64,000 nucleotides of DNA from DAOPYU01 sp942493245 (GCA_942493245.1 OW818685.1:2046001-2110000); one strand, 5' to 3'; shown: positions 1 to 8,704, counted from the first letter of the stretch. Numbers and translations: made by a program. The notes: generated by a model from the sequence alone, not told the origin.

Positions 1-2
1 TG

Positions 3-515
3 CGCGTCTATGCCGACGCCCCCAACAGCCGCTCTTTTCCGGAAGGCATATCCTCCGGCGCTGACCGGGGCGGCATGCCCGTGCAGGAAGTCCCCCTGAC
101 CTTCTGCGTGCCCGAGTCCTTCAGGATTTACGTGTCCGAGGAAGCCATGAACTTCGGCTCGGTCCAACCCGGCCTCTCGGGTTCGACTTTCTTCACCAGC
201 CTGAATACGCCCCGGGTGATGATCGAGACGAATCAGCGCCGATTGCAGGCCCAGGTGGTCATGGACGCGCTCCGCCTCGTTGGATCGGACACCCTCTGGA
301 TCGCCGGTAAAAGGACCGCCATCGCCTGGGGAAGAACTCCCGCCGAAGCGCTACTGAGAGCCAGGACGGCCCCGATCGGCCAGAATCAGTTCGTTTACCC
401 GCTCGACAAAGCGGGCCGATACACCTTCTACCTCGCCGGGCGCGTCTCCATCCTGATGTCCGACGAGCCGGGGAACTACCAGGGGCGGGCCACCATCACC
501 GCAAACGTCCAATAA
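3..515 (+). CDS. Secreted subunit-like beta protein, 5'-truncated by window edge
   Basis: The reading frame is open from the first complete codon at base 3, so only the C-terminal part (about 170 residues) is seen; the ATG at 75 is internal. The visible part has beta-rich sequence with MNFGSVQPG near its middle and ends DEPGNYQGRATITANVQ. This layout resembles the DUF4402/spore-coat-U type of small fimbrial beta sandwich, where a FGxxxPG turn comes early and a GxYxGxxTVxV strand closes the domain. The segment VPLTFCVPESFRIYVS parallels the VPVTVTVEKIAEVYT entry motif of the next gene. It is followed by two similar secreted proteins and by PapD-like and secretin genes, so I infer an exported structural or minor subunit. 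I do not recognise a named family. Confidence 0.6.
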   Translation, partial: RVYADAPNSRSFPEGISSGADRGGMPVQEVPLTFCVPESFRIYVSEEAMNFGSVQPGLSGSTFFTSLNTPRVMIETNQRRLQAQVVMDALRLVGSDTLWIAGKRTAIAWGRTPAEALLRARTAPIGQNQFVYPLDKAGRYTFYLAGRVSILMSDEPGNYQGRATITANVQ

Positions 516-1100
516 AAAGACGCGGAGGTTGTGTGTTGTATCATTCCCGAGAAAACGGAGATCCTGAGAACCGGGAATACTGATAATAGGAAATTTATCA
601 GGACAGGATTGAAACTCAAATAAGCATGGATGGCTCTGAGTTTCCGCTCGCGCGGAAATACGGAGGGGGAGAAACTCGCGGAAAAGGCGGACAAATCCGC
701 GAGAATTCGCCCGAGGTGGAAACAACAAAAAGTTGGCAACCGCGACGCGAAAGCAGACCTGAGGTTGCGCACGATCGAGAGATCGGATCGCGTCATTCCA
801 AAATTAAACGGCTTGTCGCCCCGGGCGACCGAAAGGAGGCGCCAGAAAAAAGGGACTGAAAGCGCGCATGACGCCGGGTAGCCCGCCCGCGAGCCTGCGC
901 GTTATCCAAAAAAAATCGGGCTTCGGCCGAGGCGGCCCAGAGCGAGGAACCGCCCCGGACGGTGATCCACCCCAAACCGCTCTCCTTAGATCCGATGATG
1001 CAACGATCCACTGCCCCCAAACTGGTCGCGAATGGGGTGGCGGGGAGCAAGACGCGAAACCGGCACGGACTACATTCCACCTTGAAAGAGGATACGTACC
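516..1100. other. Long leader/intergenic region, no supported gene
   Basis: There are 585 bases between two subunit-like genes. Short overlapping frames occur on both strands but none has a coherent composition or ribosome binding site. It contains a GGACAGGATT sequence near 601-610, related to the ACAGGAT repeats elsewhere in the window, and several GC-rich hairpin-capable stretches upstream of 1101. A long untranslated leader, a promoter for the downstream subunit, or a gene remnant are all possible. I could not match it to a known riboswitch. Confidence 0.4.
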
Positions 1101-1631
1101 ATGAAGAAAATGCTCGTTGTTCTCGCCACCCTGGCCCTTCTGGCCATGTCCGCCACCTCGTTTGCGGCCATTAATCCCTACAACCCCGCCCAGACGAACG
1201 TCCCGGTCACAGTGACTGTAGAGAAAATCGCCGAAGTCTACACCAACACGTCGCCTGTCGCTCTTAGCGTCAAGAATTTCGGATCGTGGGGCACCGCAGT
1301 CGAGCGCACAGTGACCGTTTTGACAAACGTCGCGGCTAAGATATCTGTCTCCATCGACGGCACAATTGCGGAGGACTTGCGCTTTTGGGTATTGGTTAAG
1401 CCCCAGCCTCTTGCTGACTGGGTCGAAAAGCCGATCATTGGTTCGGTTGCAGACACTTCTCTCCTTTTCACCCACACAGACATGACCCCCAAGCAGGCCT
1501 TTACTGCTGCTGCTGCTGCCCCCGGTGGTGCGTCGGTCCCTACGCCCATTGCTTATACCGCCGAATCCTCTTATGCGGCCACGCTTCCCAATACCTATAA
1601 CTTTACCGTGGTTTGGTCGATTTCGGAGTAA
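1101..1631 (+). CDS. Secreted subunit-like beta protein (paralogue)
   Basis: A 176-residue protein with a clean Sec signal peptide (MKKMLVVLATLALLAMSATSFA), so exported. After cleavage, the motif VPVTVTVEKIAEVYT begins the mature domain, closely parallel to VPVNVTVEPIVEIIL in the next gene. The rest is Thr/Val/Ser/Ala-rich beta sequence without cysteines, and it ends in a strand-like NTYNFTVVWSISE. AGAGG lies 10 bases upstream of the ATG. Size, signal peptide and neighbours (PapD-like proteins, secretin) fit a structural subunit of a surface fibre or coat, but the fold is inferred and no named family is recognised. It could be the major subunit, because it follows a long leader and precedes a strong stem-loop. 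Confidence 0.65.
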   Translation: MKKMLVVLATLALLAMSATSFAAINPYNPAQTNVPVTVTVEKIAEVYTNTSPVALSVKNFGSWGTAVERTVTVLTNVAAKISVSIDGTIAEDLRFWVLVKPQPLADWVEKPIIGSVADTSLLFTHTDMTPKQAFTAAAAAPGGASVPTPIAYTAESSYAATLPNTYNFTVVWSISE

Positions 1632-1642
1632 TTAACGCCAAC

Positions 1643-1700
1643 GTGCATTCCAATACCCGGGGGGATAATATCTCCCTCCGGGTGGTGGACCGGAATGCAC
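1643..1700 (+). promoter_or_regulatory. Intercistronic two-tier stem-loop
   Basis: Outer arms GTGCATTCC (1643-1651) and GGAATGCAC (1692-1700) enclose inner arms CCCGGGGGGA and TCCCTCCGGG with a small AATAT-type loop. No U-tract follows, so it is not a classical terminator. Its place between two subunit genes suggests mRNA stabilisation or processing that sets their relative amounts. Confidence 0.55.
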
Positions 1701-1737
1701 CAGGTAAGGCTGTACCCTGAAAGGGGGGGACAAGAGC

Positions 1738-2283
1738 ATGAGTCGTCCAACGCAACCAGGCAAGCGTCCCTTAGTTCAGCTCTTTGTTGCACTAACGATG
1801 TGCATGATCTGTCTCCAGGCTTTTGCTGCAGTATCACCACCCAGAAACGTTCCGGTGAACGTGACGGTGGAGCCGATAGTGGAAATCATCTTGCCAAATT
1901 CTACGGGTAGCGAAGGAATCACGATGACTACGGTAACAAACGAGTTCTTTCGCGCTGGTCTCCTGAACAAGGTGAAGACCACTCAAGGCAGCATAGGAAT
2001 TGGTCTCATTACCAACTATAAGGGCACTCTCAGGTGCCTTGATACCGTCCTGTTGGAATGTGGATCGAGATCCTATACTGTGCCGGTCGGGATAGTACTG
2101 CAAGGGGTTTCCCAGGCCTATTCCGCAGGTGATTACACCTGCTTGGACTTTGAGCCTGGTTCCCATACGGGGTCCAATGGGGCTACCCTCACAGCCAGCC
2201 TGTCAAAAGTCTGGCTAGGTTACGAGGACGCCCCCGGCACGTATACGGGATCTGTAATTCTGGAGTACATCCCTCGTCAGTAA
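1738..2283 (+). CDS. Secreted subunit-like beta protein (paralogue)
   Basis: A 181-residue exported protein. The N-terminus has a basic start and a hydrophobic core ending near QAFAA (about residue 30). The mature part opens with VPVNVTVEPIVEIIL, the motif shared with the preceding gene, has two cysteines in the middle (CLDTVLLECGS) and a third near CLDFEPG, and closes with EDAPGTYTGSVILEYIP, a typical last strand of DUF4402-like beta sandwiches. A run of Gs (GGGGGGG) and GACAAGAGC precede the ATG as a weak SD. I infer a fibre or coat subunit. It is likely co-transcribed with the gene before it, across the stem-loop at 1643-1700. Confidence 0.65.
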   Translation: MSRPTQPGKRPLVQLFVALTMCMICLQAFAAVSPPRNVPVNVTVEPIVEIILPNSTGSEGITMTTVTNEFFRAGLLNKVKTTQGSIGIGLITNYKGTLRCLDTVLLECGSRSYTVPVGIVLQGVSQAYSAGDYTCLDFEPGSHTGSNGATLTASLSKVWLGYEDAPGTYTGSVILEYIPRQ

Positions 2284-2302
2284 GAAACCTGAAGACGATT
2301 CG

Positions 2303-2340
2303 ACCCGGGCGGGAGGCTATCTCACCCGGGTTTGTCCTTT
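2303..2340 (+). terminator. Terminator-like hairpin after subunit genes
   Basis: Arms ACCCGGG (2303-2309) and CCCGGGT (2325-2331), with an inner GAG/CTC pairing, are followed by TTTGTCCTTT. The U-tract is interrupted, so this may be a leaky terminator that lowers expression of the chaperone genes relative to the subunits. Confidence 0.5.
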
Positions 2341-2507
2341 GTCGGTAGTGTCCACGTTCTCTCTTTTTGCTTGCATTGTCTGAACCCTGATTTTACCCTT
2401 GCGAGGGATGTCGATCACAGAAGATTCACCCGCAGAAGCACTGGCTTTGGGTCAGTTGATTGTCGTGCGGCGCCAGTTCTTTCAATGGCGCGAAAGATGT
2501 GTAGATA

Positions 2508-4157
2508 ATGATTCACTCGAAGTACATCACCGATTGTTGCACTCAAATCCTGCTCGTTGCAGTCACGACCCTCGTGGCTTGCCTGCCCACCAGCGGATGG
2601 TCCCAAGGCTTCATGGTCAAACCCATGAGAATCACTCTGACCCCCCGTCCTGGCATGGAAGCCACGCAGGTTCTGGAACTGCGCAACTCGCAGGCTGGTC
2701 AGACCGTCTCGCTGGAAATTGACAAAATGGAAATCAGACAAGGGGAAAACGGCGCGTGGCTCGCTGACAACTCTCCCAGCACGGCTACACAAGCCATCGC
2801 GCCCCGTTCTTGCCTGCCGTGGTTGAGCGTCGACGCCCAGTCGGCTGATGTGAAACCGTTGGAAACAGCCAAGATTAACGTGAAAGTACGGGTTCCCTCG
2901 AACGCACGGGGCGTATATGCTGCTGCGATCACCGCCCAGACCAAGCGCGATCCGAACGTCCAAGGCGTCGGTACAGTGATTCGTTTCCTGATCCCCGTGA
3001 TTGTCCAGATCCAGGGACCGCCGTCGCCTCAAAAGGTTGAGATCGTCGAGACTGGACTGACAACCTCGACTTTAAAAGTCGAAGGAAAATCTCCCGAGAC
3101 GGTTGTGACACTGGACGTCGCGAATCGCGGAGAAACCTTCCCGATTCTCAAGTCCAGCGTTAAGATTGCCAGGTCTGAGGGAAATAGGTGGCGTCCCGTT
3201 TCAACGGCAGATTTTGAAGAGAGGGGCCTTCTTCCAGGACAAACCGTGAGATTCACCAGTAATGTGAAGCGTAATTTCCCATCGGGAAAGTACCAATTGA
3301 CAGCCGTGATGTCGCTCGACGGGCGCCCAATGAAGCCGGTGGTCCGAGAAATTGATTTTGTGGGGGACCCCAGCGCGGCGCCGCTGGCGTCAACCGTGGA
3401 ACTGGCCATTGAACCTCAACGCATCGAGTCTGATGTTATCCCCGGGGGGCGTCGGGCAGTCTATGTGACTCTGCGCAATCCAACGGACGAATCTCTCAAT
3501 ATCACATGCGACGTGGCACAACCCGTCGATTTAGAAGGTATTATACTGGGTGAGGTTCGAGGAACGGACTACTCCGCTCACAAATGGACCAGCGTCACCC
3601 CCACGCAGTTCTCGTTGAAGGGAAGGTCTGAACGAAAGATATCCGTACAGTTCGTATTTCCGAAAGATGGGCTGACAAAGGCCGCGTATTACGCCACTCT
3701 GAACTTGTTAGCAACACACACGGATGGACAACCAGCAGGCCTGCTCAAGTCACTCATTGTCGCCACAAACAAGAAAGTTCCGCCGATGCCTCGGATGTAT
3801 GGTCAGACTTTGACCATCACACAAGCAAACGGAAACGAGTATACGGTTAGTGCTGTTTACGCGAACGTGGGGGGAGTCTATCTGGATCCCACCTGTCAGG
3901 GCAACCTGCTGTCCGGAAATGCCCTGTCATCGGTAAAGGACTTCTCAATGGCGCGGAATCCCGGTCCTGTTCTTCCCCTCGGCACCCCTCGCTTCTACGG
4001 CACGCTCGATTTCTCCGGTGTAGCCCCAGGGGGCTATATGCTGCGGGTGATTTGTGGCTATGCCGGCGGCCAAGGCATTGAGACAGTTCCGATAAAGGTG
4101 ACCGACGTAGAGGGACAGAAGCAGGTTGAGGTGATTGGCGAGACCACGATGGAATAA
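2508..4157 (+). CDS. Four-domain PapD-like periplasmic chaperone
   Basis: A 549-residue protein with a signal peptide ending near GWSQG (about residue 33). Residues 34-168 read as a PapD-type Ig domain: FMVKPMRITLTPRPG start, alternating VLELRNSQ strand, LPWLSVDAQ, and a late strand VIRFLIPVIVQI. Residues 170-285, about 296-422 and about 428-535 are further beta-sandwich domains; the third again has a PapD-like middle (YVTLRNPTDESLNITC) and ends LLKSLIVATNKK. Ordinary fimbrial chaperones have two domains and about 230 residues, so this is a double-length version. It precedes a gene resembling its last two domains by 23 bases, and a secretin gene follows. I infer periplasmic handling of the small beta subunits. 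The SD is poor. Confidence 0.65.
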   Translation: MIHSKYITDCCTQILLVAVTTLVACLPTSGWSQGFMVKPMRITLTPRPGMEATQVLELRNSQAGQTVSLEIDKMEIRQGENGAWLADNSPSTATQAIAPRSCLPWLSVDAQSADVKPLETAKINVKVRVPSNARGVYAAAITAQTKRDPNVQGVGTVIRFLIPVIVQIQGPPSPQKVEIVETGLTTSTLKVEGKSPETVVTLDVANRGETFPILKSSVKIARSEGNRWRPVSTADFEERGLLPGQTVRFTSNVKRNFPSGKYQLTAVMSLDGRPMKPVVREIDFVGDPSAAPLASTVELAIEPQRIESDVIPGGRRAVYVTLRNPTDESLNITCDVAQPVDLEGIILGEVRGTDYSAHKWTSVTPTQFSLKGRSERKISVQFVFPKDGLTKAAYYATLNLLATHTDGQPAGLLKSLIVATNKKVPPMPRMYGQTLTITQANGNEYTVSAVYANVGGVYLDPTCQGNLLSGNALSSVKDFSMARNPGPVLPLGTPRFYGTLDFSGVAPGGYMLRVICGYAGGQGIETVPIKVTDVEGQKQVEVIGETTME

Positions 4158-4180
4158 TGGGGATCGGAAGACGGTAGGCC

Positions 4181-5164
4181 ATGAACCTCCACAATCTTTT
4201 CGCGAAATGTCGGATCGGCGGCGCACGGCTTGCGGTCTTGGCCCTGTGCGCCGCCGTTCTGTTCTCTCTCCTGCTTCCCCCGTCTCTCGTTGCCCTGGGG
4301 GATACGGGCCTCCCCTCCGCCAGCCAGTCAGCCGACGTGCAGATCAGGCTCACAGTCACGGCCCCGGATGAAGAACCGCCGCCGGACAACAACGGCTGTA
4401 CCGGACCGTTCCGCCTCTTGCCGCTGGTGGTCTTCAGCGAGGGGGAACCGGGGAAGTCGCTGAGCCAGGGCTTGACCTTATCCAGCCTCTCCCGGAGCAA
4501 TCTCCTCTTTACCGCCGGCGTGGTCTCCCCGATCCCGAACCCGGATGGCACGGACGCTTTCTCCTGCGCCGCATGGAGCCGGGTGTCGCCGGCCTCGTTC
4601 TCGCTGGCCCCGCTGGCTTCGCGCGCCCTCGCCCTGCAATACACGATTCCCAGGAGCCTCGCCGCAATCCCCTGGTTCTTTGGCCGCCTCCGCATCGTGG
4701 CCACCGACCCGCAGGGAAGGCCGGCTGGATCGCTCGAGCGCCTCGTCATTGTCCATAACAAGAAAGCCTCCGCCGCCGGGCCGCAGCTGAGTTGCCTGCG
4801 TTTCTCGTGCGCCCCGGATCGGGGGCGCGCCAAAGTGCTCGTGACCTGCATCAACACCGGCAGCCAGCGCCTGACGCTCACCGCCGAGGGTTCCCTGCGC
4901 GACCCACGGGGTCAGCAGCCGACCCGCACGATCCCGCTGTCCGCCACCCCGAACCCGGTTCAGTCGTTCTGCGAAATGAACCTCGCGGGCACGCTGGGAT
5001 TGGATACCGTGGCGGACGGTGAGTACGAACTGCAGGTGATTTGCCGTTATGAGAAGGGTTCGCTGCCCCTGAAAGCCCCGGTGCGGGTTTCCACGGGGCC
5101 CAGCGGCAAGACAATTGCCATCGTCGGTCCGGTCGTGGCCACAAACGTGCCAGACCCCTCCTGA
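4181..5164 (+). CDS. Secreted two-domain protein paralogous to the chaperone C-terminal half
   Basis: A 327-residue protein. A signal peptide or anchor occupies about residues 1-45 (LAVLALCAAVLFSLLLPPSL). The mature part matches the arrangement of the last two domains of the preceding gene: a beta domain ending with LERLVIVHNKK (compare LKSLIVATNKK), then a second domain ending with GEYELQVICRYEKG (compare GGYMLRVICGYAGG) and a closing PVRVSTGPSGKTIAIVG (compare PIKVTDVEGQKQVEVIG). Both carry cysteines at similar places. It is co-directional, 23 bases downstream. I infer a partner or minor subunit produced by duplication. A PapD-like N-terminal domain is missing, so it may not act as a chaperone by itself. 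Confidence 0.6.
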   Translation: MNLHNLFAKCRIGGARLAVLALCAAVLFSLLLPPSLVALGDTGLPSASQSADVQIRLTVTAPDEEPPPDNNGCTGPFRLLPLVVFSEGEPGKSLSQGLTLSSLSRSNLLFTAGVVSPIPNPDGTDAFSCAAWSRVSPASFSLAPLASRALALQYTIPRSLAAIPWFFGRLRIVATDPQGRPAGSLERLVIVHNKKASAAGPQLSCLRFSCAPDRGRAKVLVTCINTGSQRLTLTAEGSLRDPRGQQPTRTIPLSATPNPVQSFCEMNLAGTLGLDTVADGEYELQVICRYEKGSLPLKAPVRVSTGPSGKTIAIVGPVVATNVPDPS

Positions 5165-5473
5165 TACGAAGTGGCATTGGAAATGGGCCGAACGACAAGC
5201 CATTTTCCATGTCAAAATGGACATCAAATCAGACAGGATTCACAGGATTGCGGGAATGACGGGGGGCGAACATCGGGGACAGGCGCTTATCCAAAGTCTG
5301 AAGCTTTCAGCCACGCTCTGCCGGTACAGAAAGACCGAACAAAAATAGACTGCAAATAAACGTATCTTTTTTGATTGCTGGCATGGTAATTGTTTGTATA
5401 GCACAATGTGACAGGATTAGGACGTTTTTCCCCTATTTTCTGTCAAAGATGAAGACACAATCAGGAGTCTTTT
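5165..5473. other. Intergenic region with promoter for the secretin gene
   Basis: There are 309 bases without a gene. The left part contains CAGACAGGATTCACAGGATT (5229-5248), one of the ACAGGAT-type interspersed repeats. The right part turns AT-rich from about 5340 and carries the promoter candidates listed separately. Confidence 0.5.
5371..5400 (+). promoter_or_regulatory. Candidate promoter (sigma-70 or sigma-54 type)
   Basis: TTGATT (5371-5376) and TTGTAT (5394-5399) have 17-base spacing. The same stretch contains TGGCATG-GTAA-TTGTT (5379-5394), one mismatch in each half from the sigma-54 pattern TGGCACG-N4-TTGCW. It lies about 75 bases upstream of the secretin ATG. I cannot choose between the two readings. 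Confidence 0.4.
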
Positions 5474-7261
5474 ATGACATTCCCGTTGAATTCGTCCCCG
5501 CGGCCCCTTGTCCGGGTTCTTGTCCCGCTTTTCCTCTCGCTGTTTCTCGGACTGGCGCCTGGGCAGACTCCGGCTGAGCCTTTGTCTTCGATCCCGACAA
5601 CCAAGGCGAATACGTTTCCATCTTTGAATGGTCCGGCTCCGACAACGCAGACCCTTCCTGCGGCGGCGGGTCCAACTTCGCCCAGTCTGCCCCGCGCCAT
5701 CATGGCTCCGCCGCCCCCGCTCGTTTCTCCGAAATCGGCGGATTCCCTGAAATCGGCGGATTCCCCCACAAACATTTCCCCCCAACCTGAGGAATCTTCC
5801 CAGGTCACGTCGAATGGTCTGGTGACTAATGTTTTCATGGACAGCGACATTCGGCAGGTTTTGTCGGATATCGCTACGCAGACCGGCCAGATCATCGTGG
5901 CCGATGGGTCGGTGCAGGGGATGGTGAGTTGCGAACTGCAAGACGTCACGTTGGAAAAAGCGCTGCGGATTGTTCTCTCGATTGGCAACTACACCTGGAA
6001 GCAGATGGATGGTTTCATTCTGGTGGGTTCGGCCGATGCCGACAGTCCTTCCTTTTCCTCTTTCAGCGAAACCCGGCTGGTGAGAATGAACCACATCTCC
6101 GCCTCTGCGGCCGTCGCGATGTTGTCACCCTCGATGCAGAAATACGCAAAAACAGCCGGAGCGGGGGCGGTGTCCTCATCGCGCCCCAGCCCCAATAGAT
6201 TGTTCACGAATACCCTCAATCCCGGTTCTTCCCTGAATTCAGAATCGGCATCAAATATGACGTTCTCGTCAGGTGCGAGTGCTTCGTCGAACACAGATTC
6301 CTCTGCAAATATGATATTCCTCACCGCGCCCCCTCTGATTCTGGACTCCATTGAGGCGGCCCTGAAGCAAATGGACCTGCCCCCGAAACAGATTATTCTG
6401 GATACGCGGGTCGTTGTTATGGAGAACGCCAACGTATTGGAATTGGGGGCGGAATGGAACTGGCCCACACTTTATGGGGGGATGTTCTCCGACTCGACGT
6501 ATCATGGCGCAAACGCTCAGCCTGGGACGAGCTGGCCCTGGGGACTGCAGATTGGCTATACGCCTTCCAAAGAGTTCACCAACTCGCTGATGGTGACACT
6601 GAACCTCCTGGCGCAGAACTACGATGTTACCGTCAAGGCCAATCCTACTGTCGTGGCTCAGGAAGGTAAAGAGGCCTCCGTCGGCGTGATAACCGATGAG
6701 TACTTCGAGATTCTCACCCAGGGCTTCTACACCAATTCGGACTTACAGAAGATTCAATCGGGTACCACGCTCAAGATTACGCCACGCGTGGGGGATGATG
6801 GAAAAATCTCGCTCGACATGAACGTCGAGGTCAGCGACGTGATTGCGCGCGGCAGTAGCGACCTCCCCGCCGTCACACGGCGTATCGCCCAGAGCACTGT
6901 CGGCGTACAGGATGGCGGCACGGCCGTGGTGGCCGGACTTCAGGACAACCGTACGCGGAACAATCACCAGGACGTGCCGGGGCTATGGCGAATTCCGTAC
7001 CTGGGTCGCCTGTTCCAAAACGATTCGCTGTCGGATTCTGCGCGGCAGGTGGCGGTGTTCGTGACGGCGCGGCTTGTACCTATTGGCAGCCCGGATGACC
7101 CAGAGCCGGTCGTGCGAAAATCCATCAAACCCGTGGATCGCGAACTTTTTCAGGCGGAACTGCGCAATTACCTGAATACGGTTGGGATGAGCGATCTCGA
7201 AACGCAGGATGTCCCCTCCCAGGCAATGGGTCGTGCCGTTCCACAAAAGGAGAAAAAGTGA
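5474..7261 (+). CDS. Outer-membrane secretin (GspD/PilQ superfamily) with STN domain
   Basis: A 595-residue protein. The signal peptide is about residues 1-35. A Pro/Ser/Ala-rich linker follows (about 36-112) with a direct repeat KSADSLKSADSP. An STN/N0-type domain lies at about 116-187 (VFMDSDIRQVLSDIATQTGQ, LEKALRIVLS), then an N1-like domain to about 316 containing a Ser/Asn-rich insert, then the secretin pore domain at about 370-540. The hallmark VPGLWRIPYLGRLF is at about 501 and is followed by QVAVFVTARLVPIG. It ends in a hydrophilic 50-residue tail. Secretins form gated multimeric outer-membrane channels. No GspC/E/F or Pil ATPase genes are adjacent; the company is PapD-like and subunit-like genes. 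SD AGGAG lies 6 bases upstream of the ATG. Confidence 0.88.
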   Translation: MTFPLNSSPRPLVRVLVPLFLSLFLGLAPGQTPAEPLSSIPTTKANTFPSLNGPAPTTQTLPAAAGPTSPSLPRAIMAPPPPLVSPKSADSLKSADSPTNISPQPEESSQVTSNGLVTNVFMDSDIRQVLSDIATQTGQIIVADGSVQGMVSCELQDVTLEKALRIVLSIGNYTWKQMDGFILVGSADADSPSFSSFSETRLVRMNHISASAAVAMLSPSMQKYAKTAGAGAVSSSRPSPNRLFTNTLNPGSSLNSESASNMTFSSGASASSNTDSSANMIFLTAPPLILDSIEAALKQMDLPPKQIILDTRVVVMENANVLELGAEWNWPTLYGGMFSDSTYHGANAQPGTSWPWGLQIGYTPSKEFTNSLMVTLNLLAQNYDVTVKANPTVVAQEGKEASVGVITDEYFEILTQGFYTNSDLQKIQSGTTLKITPRVGDDGKISLDMNVEVSDVIARGSSDLPAVTRRIAQSTVGVQDGGTAVVAGLQDNRTRNNHQDVPGLWRIPYLGRLFQNDSLSDSARQVAVFVTARLVPIGSPDDPEPVVRKSIKPVDRELFQAELRNYLNTVGMSDLETQDVPSQAMGRAVPQKEKK

Positions 7262-8277
7262 TAATGCCTCTTTCGCGTTACCTGTTGGCGCCCTCAGCCG
7301 TGTTCCTTTTCATTCTGGCAATAGCGTCGTTTGGAGCAGTTGGCTGCTCGCAGACACGGCCTCAGCTGATGCCATTGAACAATTCGGAAGTCGCTGCGTT
7401 GAAAGCTGAGGATATCGGTTGTCTGATGCTCCGGGCCGGATTGCCCTCCGATCAGATTCTCGAACAGGGGGCTGACTTGCGCGATGCTCTGGCGCAGCAG
7501 GGCGCGGCGCAAATCCGTCTGGGAACCCGCACAGAGGCCATTTTCGCTGTGCATCTGCCCTATATTCACGTCAGTACTCGGCAGCGCGGAACCTTCATCT
7601 ACCATGTGTCGAGTTCTTCAAGTGGCAGTGTTGTCGATGAGATCAAACCCGCGCAATCGGTGGAGCCGGTCATAAGCGCGTCGGTTTCCACCGCACCAGC
7701 GGTGTCTGTGCAAACGAAACCAGCTGCCGTGACAGTATCTGCTCCTTCACCTGCGTCGTACCCGAAAGCTCTGGCTGCGAAGCCTGTAGTCGCAAAACCG
7801 GCTCAGAAACCAGTCGAAAAACAAGAGCCGAAACCTTTGGTCAACCCGGTATTGCCAATAACGCCGCCTCAGCCGTCACCATCCGGGACAAAGCCTTCTG
7901 TGGCTCCGGCCCAGCCGAAAGCCCAATCGGATACGGCTGCGTCTGTGACACCTTCACCCGCGCAGACCGCTCCAAAACCCTCCACCCTGCCCGGCCCGAC
8001 CTTTCCAAAAATTGTGGGGATACTGTCGGATGGTATGCGATCCTCCAGCAGCAAGTCGTCTGCGCTCTCAACAGCCGCCCCTCAACCCAAACCTGCAGCA
8101 ACAGGGAAACCGATGGGCGCCAACGTCGCTCCGGCTCATCGTCCCACGCCGCTTGGACTGTTGGGATCGTGCGCAATTGGAGCGATCGTGGTGGATGATT
8201 GGTCGTTCTATTGCGGGCTTGCCGCAAATGTTTTTTCTACCACCCGTTACCCGAAAAAAACAGCAATAGCCTCCTGA
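7258..8277 (+). CDS. Putative lipoprotein with Pro/Ala-rich linker, coupled to the secretin gene
   Basis: A 339-residue protein starting at GTG 7258, overlapping the secretin stop (GTGA); an ATG at 7264 is an alternative. AGGAG at 7248-7252 serves either. The N-terminus is hydrophobic and ends GAVGC (Cys about 30), a plausible lipobox. Residues about 40-120 look globular (EVAALKAEDIGCLMLRAGLPSDQILEQG). Then comes about 160 residues of Pro/Ala/Ser/Lys-rich sequence able to span periplasm or peptidoglycan, and a short hydrophobic tail with two cysteines. Translational coupling to the secretin suggests a pilotin- or accessory-type role, by inference only. No family is recognised. Confidence 0.65.
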   Translation: MIMPLSRYLLAPSAVFLFILAIASFGAVGCSQTRPQLMPLNNSEVAALKAEDIGCLMLRAGLPSDQILEQGADLRDALAQQGAAQIRLGTRTEAIFAVHLPYIHVSTRQRGTFIYHVSSSSSGSVVDEIKPAQSVEPVISASVSTAPAVSVQTKPAAVTVSAPSPASYPKALAAKPVVAKPAQKPVEKQEPKPLVNPVLPITPPQPSPSGTKPSVAPAQPKAQSDTAASVTPSPAQTAPKPSTLPGPTFPKIVGILSDGMRSSSSKSSALSTAAPQPKPAATGKPMGANVAPAHRPTPLGLLGSCAIGAIVVDDWSFYCGLAANVFSTTRYPKKTAIAS

Positions 8278-8704
8278 TAGTTCCTGCGTGGGAAAGATGC
8301 TTACCGTTTCACCGTTCCCGATGGCCTTCTTTTTGTCTCATAGTAGGCTCTCCTTGAATTCCTTGTGAGTGATTGTTTCTTTGGGATTAGATCGAATCTG
8401 TGAGGCTCTACCGGCAAGTATTTGGTTTGCTTAGAACCTCATTGGGTTTTGTGAGTTCTCATGTATTGCGGCTGCTTGTCATCATGTGGACCAGACACGC
8501 CATTTGTCACTCCCCAAGGGAATCTGGTAGGGATCTTGCCTCTGCTCTGTCTCCGGAAGGAGGTGTGGGTGTCTGCTCCGTCGTGAAAGAATTAAGCAAC
8601 AGCGTTCCCAAGAGACAACCGATTGCATTCGAGCGGTCACGCGCTGAAATTAGCAGTGGAAAGCGTTGACGTATCATGATATCGGACTTTTATCCTCACT
8701 TGAT
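8278..8704. other. Intergenic region, no supported gene
   Basis: There are 427 bases between the lipoprotein gene and the IS30-type element. One plus-strand frame (8400-8669) lacks an SD and a convincing composition. I see no RNA gene. It may hold the 3' untranslated end of the surface locus. Confidence 0.4.

Noticed and set aside
626..881. Two overlapping short plus frames in the leader
   Set aside because: Arg/Lys/Gln-rich without SD; they conflict with each other.
8400..8669. 89-residue plus frame
   Set aside because: No SD, unusual composition, between a stop and an IS element.
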